Source: Myxococcus sp. RHSTA-1-4 (GTDB taxonomy: Bacteria; Myxococcota; Myxococcia; Myxococcales; Myxococcaceae). From it: a stretch of 64,000 bases of DNA. The DNA lies in assembly GCF_020037125.1 (NCBI RefSeq), contig NZ_JAIQDG010000031.1, positions 1 to 64,000 on the forward strand, given 5' to 3'. The position numbers and the translations under genes are program-made. Position 1 is the stretch's first letter, and every line of letters begins with the position of its first letter. Below are positions 25,208-32,782 of this stretch, piece after piece. The notes under the pieces are model-generated. The model worked only from the letters and a program-made list of their open reading frames with translations. It ran no database searches and was not told the DNA's origin.

Positions 25208-27913
25208 ATGGGAAGAGCGCTGTGGCTGGGTGCGCTGTGCATGCTGGTGGCCTGTGGGCCGGGCGTGAGCCGGGAGCTGGAACGGCCTCCGGAGCAGCCC
25301 CCTCCCCCGGGCGGGGAGAACCCATCGCAGCCCCCTCCCCCGGGCGAGGAGGACCCATCGCAGCCCCCCGCCCGGAATCCGGCCCCCCTGCTCTCGAGCA
25401 TCGACTCGGAGTGGGTGGACGCCGAGGCGAAGCAGGTACGGCTCCGGGTCGTGGGCAGCGGCTTCCTCCGCGACAGCGTCCTGAACTTCAAGGGAGCGGA
25501 GGTCCCGTTCCAGCTCGTGAGCGACACGGAGCTGGTCGCCACCCTCTCCATGGAGGGCCTTGCCTGGAGCTCCGACGACCTGCTCCAGATCCGGAACCCG
25601 TCCCCCGGCGGCGGGGCCCACCGCCTGTTGCTGCCCTATCCCACTCCGGTGCTCCTCGGCATCAGCCCGGACTCGGCCCTCACCGAACCCGGCAGCCCTC
25701 TTCGCGTGAGGTTGACCGGCCGCAACTTCGTCACCGGCGGCGTGCTGCGCTTCCGGAGCGAGGCCTGGCCCGTGACGGTGCTGGATACCGGCACCGCCGA
25801 GGTGGAGCTCCCCACCTCGGCCCTGGCCACCGCCTCCCCGGAGGACGGCGACACCGTCGTCCTCACCGCCCCCGGGCCCCGCATGCTCACGACCGCTCCG
25901 CTCCGCCTGCGGATAAGCGACCCCGAGCCGCGAATCGAGGGCGTCTGGCCTCCCACCCTGAGCGCGACCGCCGCCCGTAACACCACCGCCGATGGCGGCG
26001 TGTCCGACTTCGGCCTGAGCATCCAGGGTCGCGACCTGCGCTCCACCACCGTGGTGACCTGGAACGGGAAGCCGGTGTCCTCGGTGTTCCTGGGCAAGGA
26101 CACACGCCTGGCACTCCTGCCGCCCGAGGCGCTCGCCACCCCGGGACGGGCCTCCGTGAAGCTGGAGAGCACCCGGGGCCTCCAGTCGGCGCCCTTCCCC
26201 GTGCCGGTGATGACGGGGCCCGCGCTGCAATCGATGTCCCCCCCGTCGGCACAGGCCGGCACGAACGGCGCTGTCCTGCTAGTCGGCGGCGAGGGCTTCG
26301 GCGATGACGCGGTCATCTACTGGAATGACCGGGCGCTGGACACGCTCCCTGGCCCGCACGGCTCGGAGACCAGCCTGGTGGCCACCCTCCCCGCGGACGC
26401 GCTGAAGCTGCCGGGCACGAACTTCGTGACGGTGCGCCGGGGCACGGATGGCACCGCGTCGGCGCCGCTCGCCTTCCAGGTGGTGGCCGCGGCGCCCGCC
26501 CCCGTGACCCGTGAGCTCTGGCCGGCGGTGCTGCCGGCGGGGAGTGACCCGGTGCGCCTCTGGGTCTATGGCGGCGGCTTCACGCCACGCTCCGTCATCC
26601 GGCTGGACGGCCAGGCGCGCTACACCACGTACGACTCTGGCACGCTGTCCACGTGGCTGGACACCTCGGACCTGTCGACGTCCGGTGTGCGCACGGTGAC
26701 GGTCCACACGCCCGGCCCCGGGGGTGGCACATCGCTCCCCCTGCTGCTCAAGGTGGATGCCCGCCGGCCGGTGCCCATGTTCTCGGGCCTGTCGGAGATG
26801 AGCGCCCCGGCTGGCAGCGGCGAGCTGAGCCTGGGCGTGTGGGGCGCGGGGCTCGGCCCCTACTCGGTGGTCCGCTGGAATGGAGAAGTGCTCCCCACGG
26901 GGAGCGACTGGGCGACCGGCGGGTACAGGGTGACCGTTCCCGCGCGCCTCCTCCAGGTGCCGGGAGTCGCCCGGTTGACGGTGTCCAACCCCGCTCCCGG
27001 GGGCGGCACGAGCGAGGAGCTCCGCTTCGTCATCCGCGAGCCGGGCGCCGCCGCCATCCAGCTCTCCCCGCGCGTCGTCGAGCCTCCTCGGGACGACGTG
27101 TTCCTCAGCGTGTACGGCTCCGGCTTCACCGGGGACTCGTACGTCACGGTGGATGGCCGGACCGTGACCTCGTACCTCCAGAGCTCCACATGGATGACGG
27201 CGCGCCTGACGCCGGAAGACCTGTCCACCCAGGGGCCCTTGGAGCTTCGGGCCATGACTCCCGGAGAGCCCCCCAGCGCTCCAGCCTATCTGCACGTGGT
27301 GGGACCGCGGCCTCCTCTGCTCCGGGGACTGACTCCGGGAGTGGTCTCCGTGGGTGCCTGGGCCGCGGACCAGCGGCGTCCCGTGTCCCTTCATGGCGAG
27401 GGCTTCGCCTGGTTCGACCACTACAGCCCCCTGAGCGACCACGACCTGGCCACCACCGTCGACTGGGGAGGCACGCCGCATCCCCTGCGCTACAGCGCCA
27501 CGGGCGACGGCTTCCATGTCCAGCTCGGAGGCGAGGACGTGTCCCGGCCGGGGACGTTCCTCATGAGCGTGTCACGCGCCGCCGAGGGAGGTACCTCCTC
27601 GCTCCCGGCACTCCTCAACGTGGTGGCCGAGCGCCCCGTGCCCCACGTCACCGCCGTGCAGCCCGCCACCGTGAGCGCCGGGGCGCCCGCGCTGCGGCTG
27701 CGAATCTCCGGCTCGGGCTTCCACGCCACCAGCGTGGTCCACTGGAATGACCTGCCGCTGCCCACACAGGCGTGGCGAGAGCCGTATGCGGAAGGGCTGG
27801 AGGCGGTGGTCCCCGCCACCGCGCTCACCCAACCTGGCACGGCCTACGTCACGGTCGTGACACCCGAGCCCGGGGGAGGCACGTCCCTGCCACTGGCCGT
27901 GTGGGTGGAGTAG
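25208..27913 (+). CDS. Large lipoprotein with tandem IPT/TIG-type repeats
   Basis: The product is 901 residues from the ATG at 25208 (GGAG upstream; ATG 25178 would add ten residues). The lipobox is CMLVACGPG. A Pro-rich linker with a repeated PSQPPPPGE unit follows. Then come about eight immunoglobulin-like IPT/TIG units with recurring VxGSGF, VxWNG and PGPGGGTSLPL patterns (GNPSPGGGA, NPAPGGGTS, PEPGGGTSLPL at unit ends). TIG domains mediate binding at the cell surface. No catalytic domain is seen. The stop lies 34 bp before the radical SAM gene on the same strand. Confidence 0.8.
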   Translation: MGRALWLGALCMLVACGPGVSRELERPPEQPPPPGGENPSQPPPPGEEDPSQPPARNPAPLLSSIDSEWVDAEAKQVRLRVVGSGFLRDSVLNFKGAEVPFQLVSDTELVATLSMEGLAWSSDDLLQIRNPSPGGGAHRLLLPYPTPVLLGISPDSALTEPGSPLRVRLTGRNFVTGGVLRFRSEAWPVTVLDTGTAEVELPTSALATASPEDGDTVVLTAPGPRMLTTAPLRLRISDPEPRIEGVWPPTLSATAARNTTADGGVSDFGLSIQGRDLRSTTVVTWNGKPVSSVFLGKDTRLALLPPEALATPGRASVKLESTRGLQSAPFPVPVMTGPALQSMSPPSAQAGTNGAVLLVGGEGFGDDAVIYWNDRALDTLPGPHGSETSLVATLPADALKLPGTNFVTVRRGTDGTASAPLAFQVVAAAPAPVTRELWPAVLPAGSDPVRLWVYGGGFTPRSVIRLDGQARYTTYDSGTLSTWLDTSDLSTSGVRTVTVHTPGPGGGTSLPLLLKVDARRPVPMFSGLSEMSAPAGSGELSLGVWGAGLGPYSVVRWNGEVLPTGSDWATGGYRVTVPARLLQVPGVARLTVSNPAPGGGTSEELRFVIREPGAAAIQLSPRVVEPPRDDVFLSVYGSGFTGDSYVTVDGRTVTSYLQSSTWMTARLTPEDLSTQGPLELRAMTPGEPPSAPAYLHVVGPRPPLLRGLTPGVVSVGAWAADQRRPVSLHGEGFAWFDHYSPLSDHDLATTVDWGGTPHPLRYSATGDGFHVQLGGEDVSRPGTFLMSVSRAAEGGTSSLPALLNVVAERPVPHVTAVQPATVSAGAPALRLRISGSGFHATSVVHWNDLPLPTQAWREPYAEGLEAVVPATALTQPGTAYVTVVTPEPGGGTSLPLAVWVE
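25295..25366 (+). repeat. 33-bp in-gene tandem repeat in the Pro-rich linker
   Basis: A 33-bp unit encoding QPPPPG(G/E)(E/D)(N/P).. occurs twice plus a partial third copy, starting at 25295, 25328 and 25361. Copy number could vary by slippage without breaking the frame. Confidence 0.6.
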
Positions 27914-27947
27914 CCTCGCGGGGCTCGACTATGCTGCCGTCATCCCG

Positions 27948-28835
27948 ATGAGCATCGTCGAGCCCCTTCCCGCCCGGGTCCCCTGGGAGGCCTGCCGAGC
28001 GCTGACGTGCAGCGTGCTGCCGGTGCGGCTGGCGTGCAACCTGCGTTGCCCGTTCTGCTTCTCGCGCTCATCCATCAGCGCGCTGAAGCACGAGACCTCG
28101 GACCTGCTGCGCCTCGATGTCGCGCGCTACTACCGTGACACGCGCGAGCGCGGGGCCACGCGCCTGGTCATCACCGGTGGCGGCGAGCCGCTGCTGCGCC
28201 CGGAGACGGTGGTGCACCTCGTCCGCGAGGGCCGCCGCTTCTTCGACGAGGTGGCCCTCTTCACCAACGGCACGTTCCTCACCCGCGCGCTGGCGGAGGA
28301 ACTCGCGGAAGCGGGCCTCTCCTACGTCTGCTGGTCCCGGCACGCGGTGGACGACACGGACAACCGTGCGCTGATGGGCAGGCAGGCGCCGCTGCGCGAC
28401 GACTTCCTGGAGGCCGCGAGGCCGCTCAAGGTGCGCGCCACCTGCGTCATGGCACGCGGGCACGTGGACAGCCGTGAGGACGCCTGGCGCTACATCCGCG
28501 CGCTGGCGCCGCTCGGGGTGCGCGAGTTCACCTTCAAGCACACGTACGTGGCCTATGCGCAGTCGGTGTTCCGCGAGTCCCCCGCGGACCGGTGGGCGCG
28601 AGCGCACCAGGTGGAAGAGGACGTCTTCGAGGGCCAGGGGCGCATCGTGAGCCGCCTGCCCTGGGGCCCCGTCATTCGCAGCATCGAGGAGGTGCGGGTT
28701 TGTTACTACCGGGAGCCGACGCCGCAGTGGGAGCAGGAGAACGGGTTATGCCGCTCGCTGAATCTGTTGTCGGACGGGAGCGTGTACGCGTCACTGGAGG
28801 ACTCGCGGAGCCTGTTGTACCGGCTAGAGTCCTAG
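27948..28835 (+). CDS. Radical SAM protein
   Basis: The product is 295 residues. The 4Fe-4S cluster motif is CNLRCPFC (C30, C34, C37), followed by the SAM-binding TGGGEPLLRPE and the beta strand VALFTNGTF. There is no recognisable SPASM domain, although two later cysteines exist (VRVCYYREP, NGLCRSLNLL). The family uses SAM-derived radicals for modifications, often of peptides or cofactors. TATGCT at 27930-27935 could be a -10 box 12 bp before the ATG. The downstream gene begins inside this one (88-bp overlap), so both products probably act in one pathway. Confidence 0.85.
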   Translation: MSIVEPLPARVPWEACRALTCSVLPVRLACNLRCPFCFSRSSISALKHETSDLLRLDVARYYRDTRERGATRLVITGGGEPLLRPETVVHLVREGRRFFDEVALFTNGTFLTRALAEELAEAGLSYVCWSRHAVDDTDNRALMGRQAPLRDDFLEAARPLKVRATCVMARGHVDSREDAWRYIRALAPLGVREFTFKHTYVAYAQSVFRESPADRWARAHQVEEDVFEGQGRIVSRLPWGPVIRSIEEVRVCYYREPTPQWEQENGLCRSLNLLSDGSVYASLEDSRSLLYRLES

Positions 28836-29758
28836 CGAAGGCCCTGTCCCCAGAGACGGTGGAGACGTTCCGCCCGCTGCTCCCGGTGGGGTACGCGGCG
28901 GGAGCGGAGGCGTACCGGCGCGCGGCCGAGGGGCTGACGGCGGACGAACTGACGCAGCACTACACGCGGGGCCTGCGCTTCTTCCACGAGGAGCTGGTGC
29001 CCAGGGTGAAGGCGCGGCTGAGTGCGCTGAGCGGCGGCGTGTGGCGCTTCGACGACTACGTGGCCTTCGCGGCGGGCAGCGACTGCGACTTCATGAGCCA
29101 CCTGGTGGAGGCGGTGGCGGCGAGGGAGCCGGTGCGCCTGTACCCCGGGGACTGGCACGGCTTCGCCGTGGGCTGCACGCAGCAGGAGCGCATCACCTGG
29201 GACGCGGAGTCACCGGGTGAGCTCGCGTGCCTGTGCATTCCCTCGGTGCGCAATGGCCACGTCACGGAGGAGATGCTGGCCTTCCTGGGCGCGTCGACGC
29301 ACGCCCTGCTGAACCTGAACCTCTACCCGACGCTGGCCGCGCCGGAGCGGACGGAGGTGGCGCGCCAGCTCCTGCCGCTGCTGCAGAGGTCGGTGCTGTC
29401 CATCAGCTTCAGCCGGGGCTTCGGGCTGACGGCGTCACAGCTCGGCGTGGCGCTGGTGCACAAGGACCACCCGTACCGGAAGCGCTTCGAGACGCAGTGG
29501 AACTGGCACACGTACTTCTACAACGCGCTGGCCGCGCGGGCCTTCATGGCGGTGGACCTGGAGCGGATGCAGGCGGTGGACGCCCAGCGCCGCGCCTGGG
29601 TGGGCGCATGGCTGGCCGAGCACGGGCTGCCAGCGGTGGAGAGCGGCAGCTACTACGTGAAGTCCTTCCGCGTGCGGGGCGAGCTGCCGGAGCACCTCGC
29701 GCCCCTGCGGCGTGGAGACGTGGTGCGGCTGTGCTTCAAGCCACCGCAGGTGGGGTGA
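28748..29758 (+). CDS. PLP-dependent transferase-like protein, possibly without the catalytic lysine
   Basis: The product is 336 residues. The ATG at 28748 has AGGAG 9 nt upstream and lies in another frame inside the radical SAM gene. The pattern suggests a fold type I aminotransferase: a cofactor loop around GSDCDFMSHLVEAV, a central LACLCIPSVRNGHV, then LSISFSRGFGLTASQLG at the place where SFSK(x)FG(L)xxxRLG normally carries the Schiff-base Lys. Here that position reads Arg. The assignment is by eye and the Lys could lie elsewhere. If the Lys is truly lost, this is a pseudoenzyme or binds the cofactor differently. Confidence 0.55.
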   Translation: MPLAESVVGRERVRVTGGLAEPVVPARVLAKALSPETVETFRPLLPVGYAAGAEAYRRAAEGLTADELTQHYTRGLRFFHEELVPRVKARLSALSGGVWRFDDYVAFAAGSDCDFMSHLVEAVAAREPVRLYPGDWHGFAVGCTQQERITWDAESPGELACLCIPSVRNGHVTEEMLAFLGASTHALLNLNLYPTLAAPERTEVARQLLPLLQRSVLSISFSRGFGLTASQLGVALVHKDHPYRKRFETQWNWHTYFYNALAARAFMAVDLERMQAVDAQRRAWVGAWLAEHGLPAVESGSYYVKSFRVRGELPEHLAPLRRGDVVRLCFKPPQVG

Positions 29759-29762
29759 GGGC

Positions 29763-30467
29763 TTATTCGGTCTTGTGGCCGTGATGGGCTGGCTCGCGCG
29801 GCCCGTCTCCGCGCGTCCGCTTCACGGGCAGCCTCCAGCCGAAGCGCAGCGACACGAGCCGCAGCGTCGTGGCCACCAGCATCCCCACGACCAGCGCCAT
29901 CCGGGGGTGCCCCGCCTGTGAGAGCGCGAGACACACCGCGCTCGCCGCCAGCGCCGCCGTGGCGTAGTAGCCGGGCACGGCTCGCATCAGCGCCGGCGTC
30001 TGGCGGCTGAGCACATCGCGCACCACCCCGCCTCCGGCGGCGGTGATGACGCCCATCAGCAGCGCGGTGCCGGGGTGCAGCCCCACCTCCAGCGTCCGCT
30101 GCGTCCCCGCCACCGCGAACGAGCCGAGCGTCAGCGCATCCAGCGTCGCCAGGACGCGCACACCCGGCCCCTTGCGAAGGTCCAGGAGGAACGCGACGAA
30201 CGCCCCCACCAGCGCCGCGACGAGGTACGACGGCCGCACCAGCGCCAGCGGGGGCCCGGCCTGCAAGAGCGTGTCGCGGATGATGCCACCGCCAACCCCG
30301 GAGACGAGCCCCAGCACCAGGAAGCCCATCAGGTCCATCTTCCGGCGCTCGGCCTCGAGCGCGCCCAGCACCGCGCCCGCGAAGACGCCCACCAGGTCCA
30401 CGATGAGCGTGCCCAGGGAGATGACCTGCTCCTGGACCTCGGGAGCTGTCAGGTCGAACGAAGCCAT
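29763..30467 (-). CDS. TRIC/UPF0126-family membrane channel protein
   Basis: The product is 234 residues from the ATG at 30467. Two internally similar halves are visible, each with a Gly-rich GGGxxRD signature (VGGGIIRDTLL and AGGGVVRDVLSRQTP), and about seven hydrophobic helices. Bacterial relatives form trimeric cation-selective channels of the inner membrane. The C-terminal 25 residues are polar and His-rich (PREPAHHGHK). It converges on the PLP-like gene, 4 bp apart, and is divergent from a lipoprotein gene. Confidence 0.85.
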   Translation of the reverse strand: MASFDLTAPEVQEQVISLGTLIVDLVGVFAGAVLGALEAERRKMDLMGFLVLGLVSGVGGGIIRDTLLQAGPPLALVRPSYLVAALVGAFVAFLLDLRKGPGVRVLATLDALTLGSFAVAGTQRTLEVGLHPGTALLMGVITAAGGGVVRDVLSRQTPALMRAVPGYYATAALAASAVCLALSQAGHPRMALVVGMLVATTLRLVSLRFGWRLPVKRTRGDGPREPAHHGHKTE

Positions 30468-30642
30468 GGCTCGCGAGGCTGCTACTTCACCCCCGCCGCG
30501 TCCACCCGCGTCGCGCCAGGCAGGCAAGCGCCAAGGGCCCCGCGCGGAGAAACTTTGTGTACCACCGGCTATGCCGCGAGTGACTTCCGCCCACTCCCTG
30601 CGTTCTGCCATGGTGGAGGCGTTCCTCCCCCCGGAGAGCCTC

Positions 30643-31749
30643 ATGGACCGCCGTCTCGGCCCCGCGTTCTTCCTCGGTTCCGTGCTGTTGCTCGGTGCTT
30701 GCAAGAAGTCCCAGGACTCCGCCCCCGTGGCGCCCTCCCCCGCCCCCTCCCCGGCGGAGGCGAAGGCCGCGCCCGTGCCGGCGTTCACCCTCTCCTACCT
30801 CCAGGACGCACAGCCCTCGGGCTGCACGTGGACGCGCCACGACACGGCCGGCGCGCGCAAGGCGCTCTTCACCGTGGACGCCGCGTGCGACCGGCTCCGC
30901 CTCGCGTGGAGCCCGGACGGCCGGCAGGGCGTCGTCGTTGATCGCGGCGGCGGCGCCGTGAAGCCGCGCGCCTGGCGGGTGGACCTCCAGGCGGGCCAGG
31001 GCACCCCGCTCCCGCTCCCGGAGGTGGGGCACACGGACACACTCGGCTTCGACGCGGCGGGCCACCCCGTCGCGCTGGTGTCCCAGGTGGAAGACCTGGT
31101 GCGCAAGAAGGAGGGCGGCGCGGAGTCCTTCGTCTTCGAGGGTCAGCGCATCCCCATCACCGAACCGGAAGGCGGCCCCGGACTGGCGCATGCCTTCCGC
31201 CGCGAGGGCGACGCGTGGAAGCGCGTGGAGACGGTGGCCACCGTCTATGAGTCGGACGCGGCGGCCGGCACGGGCGCGCTGGCCACGGCGGGCACGCTGG
31301 TCTCTTCCACGTCCGGGGTGGACCCCGACGCTCCCGCGGCGACCGAGCTGCCGGAAGGCAGCGAGGAGGCGGCCCGGCTCGACGCCGTGGTGACGGACAA
31401 GGGCCACTCGAGGTTCGGCGTGTGGGTCTCCATGGAGACGCACGGAGGCCCCCTCTATGCGTGGCAGGCCGCGGGCGAGCTGCCCGTGCTCATGCCGCCG
31501 CTGCGCTGGGAGGACCAGGACCGGCTGGTGGAGCCGGAGGCGCTGGACCTCCCGCCCACGACGGAGGTGGTGGTACGGACGCGCGGGCCCCTGCTGCTCG
31601 TCGCCTCCAACACGTCCGCGCGCGTCTACGACGCCAAGGCGAGGAAGCGCGTCTTCACGCTGGACGGCGTGTACGACGCGCGCTTCTGGCCGAAGTCACG
31701 CATCGTCACCGCCGCCGTCCCGTCGTCCGACGCGTCCACCGCGCAGTAG
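30643..31749 (+). CDS. Uncharacterised lipoprotein
   Basis: The product is 368 residues. The start at 30643 follows GGAGAGCC. The lipobox is LLLGACKKS. An Ala/Pro linker (APVAPSPAPSPAEAKA) leads into a beta-rich domain with propeller-like strands (RLAWSPDGRQGVVVD, ARVYDAKARKRVFTLDG). It has no catalytic motif. It is probably a periplasmic or surface six- to seven-bladed propeller. The function is unknown. Confidence 0.68.
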   Translation: MDRRLGPAFFLGSVLLLGACKKSQDSAPVAPSPAPSPAEAKAAPVPAFTLSYLQDAQPSGCTWTRHDTAGARKALFTVDAACDRLRLAWSPDGRQGVVVDRGGGAVKPRAWRVDLQAGQGTPLPLPEVGHTDTLGFDAAGHPVALVSQVEDLVRKKEGGAESFVFEGQRIPITEPEGGPGLAHAFRREGDAWKRVETVATVYESDAAAGTGALATAGTLVSSTSGVDPDAPAATELPEGSEEAARLDAVVTDKGHSRFGVWVSMETHGGPLYAWQAAGELPVLMPPLRWEDQDRLVEPEALDLPPTTEVVVRTRGPLLLVASNTSARVYDAKARKRVFTLDGVYDARFWPKSRIVTAAVPSSDASTAQ

Positions 31750-31834
31750 CCGTCACCGCCGGAGCGCCCGGAGCCCTCCAGGCGCCCGGCCGCTACCGCC
31801 ATCATCCCCCCGTCTCCGAAGCTGTCCACCCTGC

Positions 31835-32728
31835 TCAGCTTCCGGCGCCCGGCGCGACCGACGCCGCCATCAGGATGAGCGCGAGGTAGCCGCCACCACA
31901 CACGAGGCAGGAGAGCAACGGCGCCGCGAGCGCCCCCAGCGCCGCCTTGCCCCAGCTCGTACCGTGCAGGCTCCGGTAGGCGACGACGCGCAGGCCGATG
32001 GACCAGAAGGGCGCCACGTAGAGGCTGCAGAAGGGAATCAGCCCCAGCAGGAAGGGCGCCTGGGAGAAGGCATTGCCCCGCAGCGTCACCGCGTAGGGCT
32101 GCGCCGTGCCCACCATCCGGAGCAGGAGGTGGTCCAGCGCCGAGGTGAAGAGCGTGGTGAGCAGCCCCATGACGGGCGCCAGGACCATCCAGACGGCGAA
32201 GATGCCCACCATCATGCCCCGGAACGCCACCGGGCTGATGTTGTCGCTCTTCATGCTCTCGTCAGGCATGGGGAAGACGGCCATGAACGCCATGTAGACG
32301 AGCATCGTGGTGAAGATGCCCACGAAGCTGCACAGCGCCGCGAAGCCGAGCGAGCTGCCCACCGAGCCCATCGGCTGCATGCGCTCGAAGGTGGGAGTCG
32401 GACGGAACATGACGTCCAGGCACGTGTTCCAGAACGCCTTGAGCGTCCCCAGCTCCGCGCGCTGGTCCCACGCCACCTGTCCCGACGGTGTGCGCTCATG
32501 GCACGACGCGCAGAGCGCCTCGCCCCGGTCGCTCTGACGCAGGCACTGCGGGCACGCGAAGCTGCCGCAGCGCTCACACGCGCGGAGGCTCAGCAGGTGG
32601 GGATGGACGGCGCACACGGGCTCCGAGGAACCAGGGACCGCCTCACGCAGCAGCGACGTGCCGCACACACCGCAGAACTGCGCACCCGGGACGACGAAGG
32701 CCCTACAGTGGGGACAGGGAATGTTCAT
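31835..32728 (-). CDS. Zinc-binding, Yip1-like multi-pass membrane protein
   Basis: The product is 297 residues. ATG 32728 gives MNIPCPHCRAFVVPGAQFCGVCG, a zinc ribbon. A B-box-like cluster follows (CAVHPHLLSLRACERCGSFACPQC). From about residue 105 there are five transmembrane segments with Yip1 character (FWNTCLDVMFRPTPTFERM, LGLIPFCSLYVAPFW). Proteins combining such zinc fingers with a Yip1 domain are frequent in myxobacteria, with no defined role. ATG 32740 would add four residues. Confidence 0.75.
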   Translation of the reverse strand: MNIPCPHCRAFVVPGAQFCGVCGTSLLREAVPGSSEPVCAVHPHLLSLRACERCGSFACPQCLRQSDRGEALCASCHERTPSGQVAWDQRAELGTLKAFWNTCLDVMFRPTPTFERMQPMGSVGSSLGFAALCSFVGIFTTMLVYMAFMAVFPMPDESMKSDNISPVAFRGMMVGIFAVWMVLAPVMGLLTTLFTSALDHLLLRMVGTAQPYAVTLRGNAFSQAPFLLGLIPFCSLYVAPFWSIGLRVVAYRSLHGTSWGKAALGALAAPLLSCLVCGGGYLALILMAASVAPGAGS

Positions 32729-32782
32729 GAGCGTGCACATCCTCGCACGGAGAAGGCCTGTCCACAGCGCCCGCGGCGCGGC

